A stretch of 64,000 nucleotides of DNA from CATQHS01 sp965203375 (GCA_965203375.1 OZ241886.1:2294001-2358000), one strand, 5' to 3'; numbered from the stretch's first letter, positions 24,421 through 34,070 are shown. Numbers and translations: made by a program. Notes: generated from the sequence alone by a model not told the origin.

Positions 24421-25337
24421 CCCCGGCCGCGGCCCCTCGCGGCAGCACCGGCGACAAGACGGAACCCTCCCCCGGCCTCGGCGTCGGCACCGAGACGGAC
24501 CGCTCCACCGGCACCGGCACCGAGACGGACCGCTCCACCGGTGCCGGCACCGACATCGGCGACGACTCCCCCGGCGAGGTGACGGGACCCTCCCCCAGCG
24601 CCGGTCACAACTCCACCGACGGCGAGGCCGGCCCCGCCCGCGGCCTCGGCGACGAGCTGCCGGAGGGACCGGCCAAGCGCCAGGCGGTGCGGTCGATGTT
24701 CGACGCCATCGCCGGCCGCTACGAGCTGGTGAACCGGGTGATGACCCTGGGGCTGGACCGGGGCTGGCGCCGTCGGACGGTCCGGGACTTGGGGCTGCCC
24801 GCCGGGTCGATGGTCCTCGACTGCGCCTGCGGGACCGGCGACCTGTGCCGCCGACTCGCAGCCTGCGGCCACCTCCCGGTCGGCCTGGACTTCTCGGCGG
24901 GCATGCTCTCGGCCGCCCGGGGACCGGCCCCGCTGGTGCGGGCCGACATCGCCGACCTGCCGGTGCCCGACGGGGCCGCCGACGGGGCGGTCTGCGGCTT
25001 CGCCCTGCGCAATCTGGTGGAGATCGGGCCCTTTCTCGCCGAGCTGGCCCGGGCGGTCCGCCCCGGGGGCCGCATCGCCCTGCTGGAGGTGGGCCGGCCG
25101 GCCGGGGGCTGGTGGGGCCGGGGCCACCGCCTCTACTTCGAGCGGATCGTCCCCCGGATCGGGGGCCTGCTGTCGGACCCCGACGCCTACCGCTACCTGC
25201 CCCGGTCCCTGGCCTACCTGCCCGCCGCTGCCGAGCTCAGCGCCGATATCGCCGCCGCCGGGTTCGACGAGGTGGCCTGCCGCCCCCTCAGCCGCGGCCT
25301 AGCCCAGCTCTTCACCGCCACCCGCCGCCGACCTTGA
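24417..25337 (+). CDS. menG: Demethylmenaquinone methyltransferase
   Basis: UbiE/MenG family C-methyltransferase, the last step of menaquinone synthesis. 306 residues. Family landmarks: MFDAIAGRYELVNRVMTLGLDRGWRR and AdoMet motif I VLDCACGTGDLCRRLA, followed by FALRNLVEIGPFL and RPGGRIALLEVGRP. It carries an unusual disordered N-terminal extension of about 70 residues with a 10-residue repeat (TETDRSTGTG, TETDRSTGAG). GTG 24417 overlaps the upstream stop; an internal start near 24690 would give normal length. menA lies 2 kb away on the other strand. Confidence 0.9.
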   Translation: MTPAAAPRGSTGDKTEPSPGLGVGTETDRSTGTGTETDRSTGAGTDIGDDSPGEVTGPSPSAGHNSTDGEAGPARGLGDELPEGPAKRQAVRSMFDAIAGRYELVNRVMTLGLDRGWRRRTVRDLGLPAGSMVLDCACGTGDLCRRLAACGHLPVGLDFSAGMLSAARGPAPLVRADIADLPVPDGAADGAVCGFALRNLVEIGPFLAELARAVRPGGRIALLEVGRPAGGWWGRGHRLYFERIVPRIGGLLSDPDAYRYLPRSLAYLPAAAELSADIAAAGFDEVACRPLSRGLAQLFTATRRRP

Positions 25338-25807
25338 GCGGGGCGCCGGTTGCAGTAGAGCCGGGGGCCTGGACGGGGGCGAGCACCCACCCCCGGAGCC
25401 ACTGAGCCCGAGCGGGGCGCCGGTTGCTGTGGAAGGTCAGCGATTTCTCCCGGATCATCCATACAACTGGTGTTGTGGCCGGAAGACGGCTGGGGGGCCA
25501 GAGTGAGGCCTCGCAAATTCCGCCCACCAAAGATTTCTCCCGACCGCCCCCTGCCCCTGGCGGCCCGGTCCGAGCGGCCACCCCCGCAAATTCCGCCCAC
25601 CAAAAGATTTCTCCCGACTTTTTTCCGAACTGACGTTGTGACTGTCTCAGGGTTCTGATACATTGTTGTTACCGGTCACGGGACCTCCTGGGCGGATCGT
25701 TCGGAGGGTTCCGGTGCTTCCCCGGACTGGTGGCCCGCCGGCTTCGGCCGACGGGTGTCAGGTTCGACTTTCGGTCCCCTTGGGGATCGGCTGGATGGGA
25801 GTGCGGC
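25338..25807. repeat. Intergenic region with direct repeats
   Basis: A 32-33 base sequence (GCAAATTCCGCCCACCAAA..TTTCTCCCGAC) occurs at 25513-25544 and 25586-25618. A second pair, GAGCGGGGCGCCGGTTGC, lies at 25337-25354 and near 25410-25427. TTTCTCCCG is also present near 25443. Function unknown; possible mobile-repeat remnants. No gene seen. Confidence 0.7.
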
Positions 25808-27313
25808 GTGTTCGACCGGATCGTCACCCAACTGAACGCAGTGGATCTGCGGGCTATGAGCCTGGAGGGGCTGCACGGCGCGGCGGCGGGGGTGAAGCGG
25901 GTGCGGGCCGCGCTGGACGCCCTGGAGGCCCGGCTGTTGACGGTGGCCGCGGACCGGACCTTCGATCCCGCCGCCGGGCTTGAGATGTTGCGGGCGGGGG
26001 GCGGCTGCTCTCAGCGCGAGGCCCGCCGGAAACTGCGCCGAGCCGAGGCCCTAGATGAGATGCCCAAAGTGGCCGACGCGCTGGCCGAAGGCGACATCAC
26101 CGCCGAACACGCCGACGCCTTGGCCCAAGCCGCCCGGTCCACCTCGTCTGAGGCCGTCGACGGCGATGCGGCCCTGTTGGAGAAGGCCAAATCTTTGCCC
26201 GCGGATCTGGCCGCCCGGGAGGTCACCGACTGGACCAGCCGCCGCCAGACCATCGAAGACCGCGAGGCCAAGTTCCGCCGCCAACGCCAGATACGCAGCC
26301 ACCGCACCTGGAACGACTCCGAGGGCATGGTCAACTTCCGCACCCGCCTGGACCCCGTCACCGGCGCCCAGGCCCGAGCCGTCATCAACGACATAGCCAA
26401 CCGCCTCCACCGCGCCGACGGCGGCCGAGACGCCAAACCCGGCCAAACCCCCACCTGGGACCAACGCAACGCCGACGCCCTAGCCGCCGCCCTGGGCATA
26501 AACCCCACCCCCGCCCTCGGGCCCGGCACCGACCCGCACCCTTCCGCCGAGCCGCCGGACGGGGGCCCCGGCCGCGAGGCCGGCGGGCCAGGCCGGGGGG
26601 TGGCACGGAGGCCAGCGTCGGCGCCGACCGCCCCTGTGACAGGACCCGCCGGCCGGAACAACCCCCAACCGCATGTGACCGGACCCGCCGGCAGAGACAG
26701 GCCCGGTCCGAGTCTGCGCAACCAGATCCTCGTGATCGCCCACACCGACGCCATCACCGGCGCCGACCCCGACGCCCGCTGCGAAATCCCCGGCACCGGC
26801 CCCATACCCCGATCAGAACTCGAACGCCTCGCCTGCGAAGCCGAACTCTTCGGAGCCCTGTTCTCCCGCAACGGCCTGCCCCTATGGCACGGCCGGCGGA
26901 CCAGAACCGTCACCCCCCAACAATGGCGAACGCTCATCGCCCGAGACCGCGGCTGCGTCCTATGCGCCGCCAGCCCCAGCCACTGCCACGCCCACCACAT
27001 CGTGGCCTGGACCGCCCCCGCCAAAGGCCCCACCGACATCGACAACCTCGTGCTGGTCTGCAACCGACACCACCACCACATCCACCAACACAACCTCACC
27101 CTCACCCGAAACCCCAACGGCCAATGGAACACCCACACCCCCAACAACCCAAACTCAGCCAGCCTCACCCAGCCCCGAGCTACCCGCCCCGCCCGCAAAC
27201 CCCCAGACCGAAGCGACCAAGGCCGGGCCGATTCCGCCACCCCAGACCCGGCCAGCCACAACAGCCACGCCCAGAACGCGAAGCCGCCAGCCACAATCCG
27301 AGCCGGACCATGA
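25808..27313 (+). CDS. DUF222 and HNH endonuclease domain protein (13E12-type)
   Basis: 501 residues from GTG 25808. N-terminal DUF222 region (VKRVRAALDALEARLL, AEGDITAEHADALAQAA, RLDPVTGAQARAVI) is joined by a Pro/Gly-rich linker to a C-terminal HNH nuclease: CVLCAASPSHCHAHHIVAW, then NLVLVCNRHHHHIHQ. These are repeated mobile-type genes in actinobacteria. The linker contains an in-frame copy of the dispersed palindromic repeat (26582-26657 and a half copy at 26673-26695), seen as two VTGPAGR units. A 22-codon frame overlaps its stop but leads to no gene. Confidence 0.9.
   Translation: MFDRIVTQLNAVDLRAMSLEGLHGAAAGVKRVRAALDALEARLLTVAADRTFDPAAGLEMLRAGGGCSQREARRKLRRAEALDEMPKVADALAEGDITAEHADALAQAARSTSSEAVDGDAALLEKAKSLPADLAAREVTDWTSRRQTIEDREAKFRRQRQIRSHRTWNDSEGMVNFRTRLDPVTGAQARAVINDIANRLHRADGGRDAKPGQTPTWDQRNADALAAALGINPTPALGPGTDPHPSAEPPDGGPGREAGGPGRGVARRPASAPTAPVTGPAGRNNPQPHVTGPAGRDRPGPSLRNQILVIAHTDAITGADPDARCEIPGTGPIPRSELERLACEAELFGALFSRNGLPLWHGRRTRTVTPQQWRTLIARDRGCVLCAASPSHCHAHHIVAWTAPAKGPTDIDNLVLVCNRHHHHIHQHNLTLTRNPNGQWNTHTPNNPNSASLTQPRATRPARKPPDRSDQGRADSATPDPASHNSHAQNAKPPATIRAGP
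26582..26657. repeat. Dispersed palindromic repeat, copy A (inside a gene)
   Basis: Left arm GCCAGGCCGGGGGGTGGCAC and right arm GTGACAGGACCCGCCGGCC are imperfect inverted complements around a variable centre. Copies B (34580-34634) and C (37037-37120) are intergenic. Half copies lie at 26673-26695 and 27343-27365. This copy is in frame in the DUF222-HNH linker. Confidence 0.75.
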
Positions 27314-27397
27314 CCTCCTCGGCCGGGACGACCCGCAACCAGCCCGTGACAGGACTTGCTGGCCGGAAAGCTCTTTAAGAGTCGAGGGCAGTTTCGG

Positions 27398-28285
27398 TCA
27401 GCCAGTTAGGGCCAGGCCCGCGGCTAGGGCTAGGCCTGAGACGAGCTGGAGTCGGCCGGTGGCGGCCAGGGTCGGCACCAGGGCCCGGCCCGAGGCCCCG
27501 GCCAGCACCGGCCGGGCTGCGGCGACCGCGAACGGGGCTCCGGCCAGCGCAGCCCACCCGGCCCGGCCCTCGAACAGCAGCCAGATCGATGCCGCGGCCG
27601 TGTACCCGGCAGCCAGCAGGGAGACGTACAGACACCGGGAGGCCCGGTCGCCGATGCGGACGGCCAGGGTCCGCTTGCCGATGGCCGAGTCGCCGGGTAT
27701 GTCCCGCAGGTTGTTGGCCACCAGCAGGGCCGTCGCCCACAGGCCCACCGGAACAGCCGCAGCCGCAGCCAGCGGCTCGACCCGCTCCACCAGCGCGTAG
27801 GTGGTGCCAGCGGTGGCCACCAGCCCGAAGAACACGAACACGAACAGCTCGCCCAGGCCCAGATACCCGTAGGGGGCCGGGCCGCCGGTGTAGCCCCAGG
27901 CGGCCAGCAGACACAGGGCCCCCACCGCCAGCAGCTCCCAGCCGGCCGCGGCGGCCAGCACCAGCCCGGCAGCGCCGGCGGCGGCGAAGCACAGCGCCGC
28001 GGCCCGCTTCACCAGCCGGGGCTCGGCCAGCCCCGACCCCACCAGCCGTACGGGACCGGTGCGGTCGGCGCCGTCGGCGCCCCGAACCCCGTCGGAGTAG
28101 TCGTTGGCGAAGTTCACGCCCACCTGCAGGAACAGCGCCACCGCCAGGGCCGGCCCGACCCGCCACCACGCCGGAGCCGGATCGGCCCCCACCGCCGCGG
28201 CAGCCCCCACCGCCACCGGCGCCACCGCCACCGCCAGGGTCCGCACCCGGGCCCCGGCCACCCACACCCGCCAACCCGGCTCCAT
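27398..28285 (-). CDS. menA: 1,4-dihydroxy-2-naphthoate polyprenyltransferase
   Basis: Membrane UbiA-family prenyltransferase joining a polyprenyl chain to DHNA in menaquinone synthesis. 295 residues, about eight or nine transmembrane helices. The first Asp-rich motif is NFANDYSDGVRGAD and the second is NNLRDIPGDSAIGKRTLAV, both typical of MenA. Convergent with the DUF222-HNH gene; the response regulator stop lies four bases upstream of its start, so the two may share a transcript. Confidence 0.94.
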   Translation of the reverse strand: MEPGWRVWVAGARVRTLAVAVAPVAVGAAAAVGADPAPAWWRVGPALAVALFLQVGVNFANDYSDGVRGADGADRTGPVRLVGSGLAEPRLVKRAAALCFAAAGAAGLVLAAAAGWELLAVGALCLLAAWGYTGGPAPYGYLGLGELFVFVFFGLVATAGTTYALVERVEPLAAAAAVPVGLWATALLVANNLRDIPGDSAIGKRTLAVRIGDRASRCLYVSLLAAGYTAAASIWLLFEGRAGWAALAGAPFAVAAARPVLAGASGRALVPTLAATGRLQLVSGLALAAGLALTG

Positions 28286-28289
28286 CGGG

Positions 28290-28988
28290 CTAAACGGCGT
28301 ACTTGTAGCCGAGGCCGCGGATGGTGATGATCGGCTCGGGCTTGGACCGGTCGGGGTCGATGCGGGACCTCAGCCGCTTGATGTGGACATCCAGGGTCTT
28401 GGTGCTGCCCACGTAGTCGAACCCCCACACCTCGTCGATGAGGGTCTCCCGGGTGACCACCCGGCCCGCGTTCTCCATCAGCAGCGCCAGCACCTCGAAC
28501 TCCTTCAGCGGGAGGTCCACCCTCCGGCCGGCCACCGTCACCTCGTAGCGGTCCCGGTCGAGGGTCACGTCGCCGACGGTCACCGCATCGGCCGACCCGT
28601 CCGCGCCCCCGGGTCGGGCCGCGGCCCGGCGCAGCACCGTCCGCATCCGGGCCACCAGCTCCCTCACCCGGTACGGCTTGGCCACGTAGTCGTCGGCGCC
28701 TATCTCCAAGCCCACCACCGTGTCGATCTCGGAGCTGCGGGCCGAGACCATGATCACCGGCGTGGCGTCGGCGGCCCGTATCCGCCGGCACACGTCGATC
28801 CCGGAGATGCGGGGCAGCATCACGTCCAGCAGCACCAAGTCGGGAGACAGCGACTCGAACATCCGCAGCGCCTCCTCGCCGTCGGCGGCCACCTCCACCG
28901 CGAACCCCTCCGCTCCCAGCGCGGCCCGGAGCCCGTCCCGGTAGGCCGGCTCGTCGTCGACCACCAGCACCCGCACTGCCGCGCCCAT
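28290..28988 (-). CDS. OmpR/PhoB-family response regulator
   Basis: 232 residues from ATG 28988. Receiver domain: acidic pair in VVDDEP, phosphoacceptor Asp55 in LVLLDVMLPR, and the conserved Lys in VAKPY. C-terminal winged helix: LPLKEFEVLALLMENAGRVV and TLDVHIKRLRSRI, ending IRGLGYKY. Closest in style to actinobacterial RegX3 and similar regulators. No sensor kinase is next to it, so it is an orphan in this window. A longer in-frame start exists upstream but lacks support. Confidence 0.92.
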   Translation of the reverse strand: MGAAVRVLVVDDEPAYRDGLRAALGAEGFAVEVAADGEEALRMFESLSPDLVLLDVMLPRISGIDVCRRIRAADATPVIMVSARSSEIDTVVGLEIGADDYVAKPYRVRELVARMRTVLRRAAARPGGADGSADAVTVGDVTLDRDRYEVTVAGRRVDLPLKEFEVLALLMENAGRVVTRETLIDEVWGFDYVGSTKTLDVHIKRLRSRIDPDRSKPEPIITIRGLGYKYAV

Positions 28989-29113
28989 CGGGCCAATTGT
29001 GCCCCGAAACGACCGGTCCAACGGAATCGGCCCCGCCCCCACCCGCCACGAGGACCACGACACTCGCCCGAGCGCCCCGAAACCCCCGGCCCGGCGGAAC
29101 CGGGCGCCCGGCC

Positions 29114-29119
29114 TAGGAT
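29114..29119 (+). promoter_or_regulatory. Putative leaderless -10 box
   Basis: TAGGAT six bases before the GTG of the DUF255 gene, the same geometry as at hisD and the Rrf2 gene. Confidence 0.5.
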
Positions 29120-29125
29120 CGGCCC

Positions 29126-31114
29126 GTGAACCGGCTCGCCGACGAGGCCAGCCCCTACCTGCGCCAGCACCGCCACAACCCGGTCGACTGGTACCCGTGG
29201 GGGCCCGAGGCCTTCGCCGCCGCCGCCGAGCGGGACCGGCCCGTGCTGCTGTCGGTCGGCTACTCGAGCTGCCACTGGTGCCACGTGATGGCCCACGAGT
29301 CCTTCGAGGACCACGAAACCGCCGCGGTGATGAACGAGCTGTTCGTCAACGTGAAGGTGGACCGGGAGGAGCGGCCCGACGTGGACGCCGTCTACATGGA
29401 CTCGGTCCAGGCCCTCACCGGACGGGGCGGCTGGCCCATGACCGTGTTCCTGACCCCCGACGGCCGCCCGTTCTACGGCGGCACCTACTACCCGGACCGG
29501 CCCCGGGGCGGCATGGCCTCGTTCCGCCAGGTCATGGCCGCGGTGGACGACGCCTGGCGCAACCGGCGCAGCGACGTCGACGCCCAGGCCGGGCAGCTCA
29601 CCGAGCTGATCGAGCGGACCGGCCGGACCGGCGCCGCCTCAGCCGGCCCGCCCCCGGCCGAGGCCCTGGACCAGGCCGCGGCCCAGATAAAAGCAGCCTT
29701 CGACCCGGTATGGGGCGGCTTCGGCGGGGCGCCCAAGTTCCCGGCCGCCATGACCCTGGCCTCGGCCCTGCGCCTGCACCGCCGCTCCGGCGACCCCGAG
29801 CTGCTCGGTGTGGTGACCACCAGCCTCGACGCCATGGCCTCGGGCGGCATCTACGACCACCTCGGGGGCGGCTTCGCCCGCTACTCGGTGGACCAGCGCT
29901 GGCTGGTGCCCCACTTCGAGAAGATGCTGTACGACAACGCCCTGCTGGCCCGGGCCTACCTGCACGCCTGGCTGGTGACCGGCAACCCGGCCTACCGGCA
30001 GGTGCTCGACGAGACCGTCGGCTACGTGCTGCGGGACCTGCGCCACCCCGACGGAGGGTTCTACTCGGCCGAGGACGCCGACTCCGAGGGGGTGGAGGGC
30101 AAGTTCTACGTGTGGTCGGCGGACGAGCTGGCCGCCGTGGCCGGCGAGGGCGCCGCCGAGGCGGCCGAGTGGTGGGGGGTGACCCCCGCCGGCAACTTCG
30201 AGGGGGCCAACATCCTGCACCGGCCGGTGCGGGGCGACCTGGCCCGCCCCCCGGCGGTGGAGTCGGCCCGCCGGGCCCTGTTCGAGCACCGGGAGGGCCG
30301 GGTGAGGCCCGGTCTGGACGACAAGGTGCTGGCCGAGTGGAACGCGCTGATGCTCCAGGCCCTGTGCGAGGCGGCCGCGGCCACCGGCAACCCCGAATGG
30401 GCCGACGCGGCCGCGGCCAACGGCGAGTTCCTTGCGGCCGCCCTGCGCCGGGGCGACGGCCGCTGGCTGCGGTCGTGGCAGGCCGGGAGCGACGGCCGGG
30501 AGGCCGGGGCCCGCCACCTGGCCTGCGCCCACGACTACGCGGCCTTGGCCGGAGCCTTCGTCAGCCTGGCCGAGCTGACCGGCCGGGCCCGCTGGATCGA
30601 GGAGGCCCGAGCCGCCGCCGACGGGCTGATCGAGCTGTTCTGGGACTCCGAGTCGGGCGGCGTCTACACCACCGGCGCCGACGCCGAGGCGCTGGTGACC
30701 AGGCCCAAGGACCTGATGGACAACGCCACCCCGTCGGCCCAGTCCAGCGCGGCCGCCGCCCTGCTGCGGCTGGGCGCCCTCACCGGAGAGGCGGGATATG
30801 CCGAGCGGGCCGAAGCCATCTTGGCCCTGCTGGGAGCGGCGGCCTGCCAGCACCCCACCGCCTTCGGCCGCCTGCTGGAGTCGGTGGACATGTCCGCCGG
30901 CGGCCTCGACGAGATCGTCGTGACCGGCGACCGCCCCGACCTGGTGGCCGAGGCCCGCGCCCGCTACCGGCCCAACTCAGTGCTGGCCTGGGGCGAGCCC
31001 TACCCGTCCCCCCTGTGGACCGGCCGCCCCCCCGGCTTCGCCTACGTCTGCCGTCAATACACCTGCAAAACCCCAGCCGCCACCCCGTCCGAACTAGCCG
31101 ACCTCCTGGGCTGA
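29126..31114 (+). CDS. DUF255 thioredoxin-fold protein (YyaL/SPATA20 type)
   Basis: 662 residues. N-terminal thioredoxin-like domain with the family signature NRLADEASPYLRQHRHNPVD and active-site CHWC in GYSSCHWCHVMAHESFED. The rest is an (alpha/alpha)6 barrel like that of glycosidases and N-acylglucosamine epimerases (GGGFARYSVDQRWLVPHFEK, FYSAEDADSEG). The substrate is unknown for the family. GTG 29126 fits the leaderless promoter. Stands alone in its orientation. Confidence 0.93.
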   Translation: MNRLADEASPYLRQHRHNPVDWYPWGPEAFAAAAERDRPVLLSVGYSSCHWCHVMAHESFEDHETAAVMNELFVNVKVDREERPDVDAVYMDSVQALTGRGGWPMTVFLTPDGRPFYGGTYYPDRPRGGMASFRQVMAAVDDAWRNRRSDVDAQAGQLTELIERTGRTGAASAGPPPAEALDQAAAQIKAAFDPVWGGFGGAPKFPAAMTLASALRLHRRSGDPELLGVVTTSLDAMASGGIYDHLGGGFARYSVDQRWLVPHFEKMLYDNALLARAYLHAWLVTGNPAYRQVLDETVGYVLRDLRHPDGGFYSAEDADSEGVEGKFYVWSADELAAVAGEGAAEAAEWWGVTPAGNFEGANILHRPVRGDLARPPAVESARRALFEHREGRVRPGLDDKVLAEWNALMLQALCEAAAATGNPEWADAAAANGEFLAAALRRGDGRWLRSWQAGSDGREAGARHLACAHDYAALAGAFVSLAELTGRARWIEEARAAADGLIELFWDSESGGVYTTGADAEALVTRPKDLMDNATPSAQSSAAAALLRLGALTGEAGYAERAEAILALLGAAACQHPTAFGRLLESVDMSAGGLDEIVVTGDRPDLVAEARARYRPNSVLAWGEPYPSPLWTGRPPGFAYVCRQYTCKTPAATPSELADLLG

Positions 31115-31176
31115 CCGCGAAGACCGCTCAACGGCCCCAAGGCGATGCGTTTATAACCCGCAACCTATAACCCCGC

Positions 31177-32730
31177 CTATTCCAGCATACTTCGCCAGCT
31201 CGAGATGGCTTCATCTAAAGATTCTCGCAGAGGTTGTATTTCGCTTTCATCTTGAGCAGCTTCTAGGCGTGCAACCATCCGGCATAACTCTGGCGAGGTG
31301 CGATTCAACTGCTCAGACAGACTCCATAGCTTATTCTTAGCTATTTCAGAGGCAATATCAGAAGCAGAATTGTAAACAGAGTCTTGCCGATTCATCATCT
31401 CGGATAGAGACACTACTCCCAACTGCTGAGAAATTGTATCTATATTGGCCCTCATCTGTTCCCAGATCCAAACTTCTGGCGCATCGTGACCTGGTAGAAA
31501 TAAAATAGGTCTATCTGGTCCGGCTGCTTCTCGTATCTTGGCCACTATTCGGCTGTTCTGTTTATCTCCGTCAAGAACAAATACGAATTTATCTATCTGT
31601 CCGAACTTTTTGAAAGCAGCGGCATGAGTAGGGAACTCTTCAGCTCCGGCATTTCTTCCGATACGGACTGTCTCTCCTCGAATTCCAAGCCGTGGTCTGA
31701 GTATGTCTAGAATGCCTTGTAGAAGTGCTTCAGCCGTTTCATCTTCACAAAGCAGGTTAAGTGTGTCACTTAATCTTCCATATAGAGCATCTTGAATCAC
31801 ATCATGATAAGGAGAGCGATTTAAAGACACTCGACCTGTCTCATCTCGTTCCAAAAAGATTCTCCCATTCGAAGGTACCGAGTCTAACACCACTGGGCTA
31901 TGAGAGGTTACTATGATCTGCAAATCATTTCTCAAAGCGAGTTGCTGCAACTGCAACATCAAAACTTGCTGCACCCAGGGGTGCAGTCCCGTTTCTACTT
32001 CATCAATCAAAATGAGTGCTTCTCTGCGTTGAGCAATATCCTTTGATAACCTTAAAATAGATCTCTCCCCAGCGGCCATGTGCAATTCAGAGTATGCGGC
32101 ACCGTCTGATTGAGAGGCGAATAATAGACCCTTCTTATCGCTAGATAGCTCAACAACTTCCTCATATTTGAAAGAGAGTATCTGCTGAGCAAATTTAATC
32201 TGTGAAGCATTTAGAGCTAAAGACTGAGGTTCGGAATCCAGACGAGACATATTGAGCAGACTCCGCACCTCAGACGGGTTGCTGAGATTACTGAGTGTTC
32301 GCAGATAGACATCTCGTTTCGGCTGACTGGCATTCTCACGTCTGCCGAAACTGCGGTTCCAGCCCTTGGAACGCCGCCACTTCATATACCTTCGTCCACT
32401 GGGAGTCACATAATCAAACTCTAAGACTACCTCGTCTTTATGGTCGGCGCGGCTTCCTACCTTTGGTCGATAATCTGGGAACAAGGTTGAGGGAACAAAG
32501 TCCTTGACTCCAGCTCCTGGAACATTGTATGCACAGGCGGCGGCAAAGAGTACAGTGGATTTTCCGCTGGCATTTTCACCGGCTACTACGCTCACCGGAT
32601 AATCAAATACTACTCGCAGGTTGTCAATGCCACGGATGCCGCTCAGGCCAATTTCCGAGAGAAAATGCGGAAACGATGGCTTCTTGCCTTGTAGGCTGCC
32701 CCAAAGGCTTTTCAGGCGTTTTTCTATCAT
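31177..32730 (-). CDS. OLD-family ATPase with TOPRIM nuclease domain
   Basis: 517 residues. ABC-like ATPase split by an insert: Walker A GENASGKST at 51-59, signature region AAGERSIL near 219, Walker B LILIDEVETGLHP near 240, switch His in TSHSPVV. A C-terminal TOPRIM follows, with Glu at 329/331 in LCEDETAEALL and DGD at 387-389. This is the layout of OLD nucleases, some of which act against phages (for example GajA); no helicase partner is adjacent here. The gene is much more AT-rich than its neighbours and sits 25 bases after the thiolase stop, so it looks inserted. Defence is a reasonable guess and not shown. Confidence 0.85.
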   Translation of the reverse strand: MIEKRLKSLWGSLQGKKPSFPHFLSEIGLSGIRGIDNLRVVFDYPVSVVAGENASGKSTVLFAAACAYNVPGAGVKDFVPSTLFPDYRPKVGSRADHKDEVVLEFDYVTPSGRRYMKWRRSKGWNRSFGRRENASQPKRDVYLRTLSNLSNPSEVRSLLNMSRLDSEPQSLALNASQIKFAQQILSFKYEEVVELSSDKKGLLFASQSDGAAYSELHMAAGERSILRLSKDIAQRREALILIDEVETGLHPWVQQVLMLQLQQLALRNDLQIIVTSHSPVVLDSVPSNGRIFLERDETGRVSLNRSPYHDVIQDALYGRLSDTLNLLCEDETAEALLQGILDILRPRLGIRGETVRIGRNAGAEEFPTHAAAFKKFGQIDKFVFVLDGDKQNSRIVAKIREAAGPDRPILFLPGHDAPEVWIWEQMRANIDTISQQLGVVSLSEMMNRQDSVYNSASDIASEIAKNKLWSLSEQLNRTSPELCRMVARLEAAQDESEIQPLRESLDEAISSWRSMLE

Positions 32731-32755
32731 TGGCCGGTCCTCGCCAAGAAGCAGT

Positions 32756-33973
32756 CTACGCCGCGGCCTTCTCCAGGATGTGGACGCCGCAGGCTGAGCC
32801 GAGGCCTATCACGTGGGCCAGGCCGACCTTGGCCCCCGGCACTTGGCGGTCGCCGGCCTCGCCCCGCAGGTGGGCGGCCACCTCGTAGATGTTGGCCACG
32901 CCGGTGGCCCCGATGGGGTGGCCCTTGGAGATCAGGCCCCCCGACACGTTCACCGGGGTGGCCCCGTCCCGGAATGGCGCGCCCGAGTCGATGAAGTCCC
33001 CGGCCCCGCCCGGCTCGCACAGGCCCAGGTTGTCGTAGTGGATCAGCTCGGCGGTGGCGAAGCAGTCGTGGAGCTCCACTAGGTCGAGGTCGGAAGGGCC
33101 GACCCCGGCCGCCTCATAGGCCTGGGCGGCCGCGTTGCGGGTGAGGGTGTTCACGTCAGGCTGGACCTGGCCCCACTCGACGTAGGGGTCCGAGGTCAGC
33201 ACCGAGGCCGAGAGCTTCACCGCCCGCTGGCGCTGCTCCGCCGACATCCGCCGCAGCCTCTCTCCCGACACCAGCACGACCGCCGCGGCGCCGTCGCCGG
33301 TGGGGCAGCACATGAGCAGCGTGTTCGGGTAGCTCATCATCGGCGACTCCATCACCTCGGCCAGGGAGAATTCCTTGCGGTACTGGGCCAGCGGGTTGAG
33401 GACGGAGTGGAGGTGGTTCTTGTAGGCCACCCGGGCGAACTGCTCGAATGAGACCCCGCCGTGCTCGCCGGCGTAGGCCATGCCGGCCTGGGCGAATACC
33501 CCCGGCATGGTGGCGGTCCCCAGGTAGCCGTCGATGCCGGTGACGGCCCCGTAGCGGCCCGAGGGCTCGAAGACCCGCTTCTCCTTCTTCTTGGCCGCCC
33601 CGCCCAGCAGCCCCATCTTGCCCATCTGCTCGACGCCCACCGCCAGCCCGATCTGAGCCTCGCCGGCCTTGATGGCCAGGACCGCGGCCCGCACCGCGGT
33701 GGCGCCGGTGGCGCAGGCGTTGGTGACGTTGTAGACGGGTATCCCGGTCTGGCCGACCTGCTTCTGGAGCCGCTGGCCCAGCCCCGGCGGCTGCATCAGC
33801 GACCCGGCGGCCAGCACGTCGACGTCGCCGATGGCCACGCCGCCGTCGGCCAGCGCCCCCAGGACGCTCTCAGCGGCCAAGTCGATGGCGTCCAGTTCGG
33901 GGTAGCGGGCGAACCGGGTCATGTGGGCCCCGAGGACCCACACGCTGTCGGCGGCGATCTTGGTTCCGGCCAT
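32756..33973 (-). CDS. Thiolase-family acetyl-CoA acetyltransferase (SCP-x type)
   Basis: 405 residues from ATG 33973. Nucleophile Cys in VTNACATGATAVRAA, and the C-terminal motifs VELHDCFATAEL, GGLISKGHPIGATG and GLGSACGVH are typical of the sterol-carrier-protein thiolase subgroup, which acts in fatty-acid or sterol side-chain breakdown. It works with a DUF35 protein encoded just upstream. A 30-codon frame bridges the two genes. The substrate cannot be told. Confidence 0.92.
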   Translation of the reverse strand: MAGTKIAADSVWVLGAHMTRFARYPELDAIDLAAESVLGALADGGVAIGDVDVLAAGSLMQPPGLGQRLQKQVGQTGIPVYNVTNACATGATAVRAAVLAIKAGEAQIGLAVGVEQMGKMGLLGGAAKKKEKRVFEPSGRYGAVTGIDGYLGTATMPGVFAQAGMAYAGEHGGVSFEQFARVAYKNHLHSVLNPLAQYRKEFSLAEVMESPMMSYPNTLLMCCPTGDGAAAVVLVSGERLRRMSAEQRQRAVKLSASVLTSDPYVEWGQVQPDVNTLTRNAAAQAYEAAGVGPSDLDLVELHDCFATAELIHYDNLGLCEPGGAGDFIDSGAPFRDGATPVNVSGGLISKGHPIGATGVANIYEVAAHLRGEAGDRQVPGAKVGLAHVIGLGSACGVHILEKAAA

Positions 33974-33977
33974 GGTC

Positions 33978-34070
33978 TCAGTCCTTGTGGTGCTCGTGGT
34001 GTTCCGGCCCCCGCCGCGCGACTTCGCCACGCCAGCGGACCGGCCTCAGTGTCCCTGCGGTTCTTCTCAT
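33978..34070 (-). CDS. Bridging mini-ORF between DUF35 gene and thiolase (30 aa)
   Basis: ATG 34070 shares ATGA with the DUF35 stop; the frame ends four bases before the thiolase ATG. Peptide is Arg/His-rich. No internal duplication is obvious here, so it could be chance. Confidence 0.25.
   Translation of the reverse strand: MRRTAGTLRPVRWRGEVARRGPEHHEHHKD

Noticed and set aside
27310..27378. 22-codon frame overlapping the DUF222-HNH stop
   Set aside because: No gene follows on the plus strand, so there is nothing to couple to; it merely crosses a half copy of the palindromic repeat.
29639..30853. Long minus-strand open frame opposite the DUF255 gene
   Set aside because: Composition-driven shadow of a G+C-rich gene; the plus frame has catalytic and family motifs.
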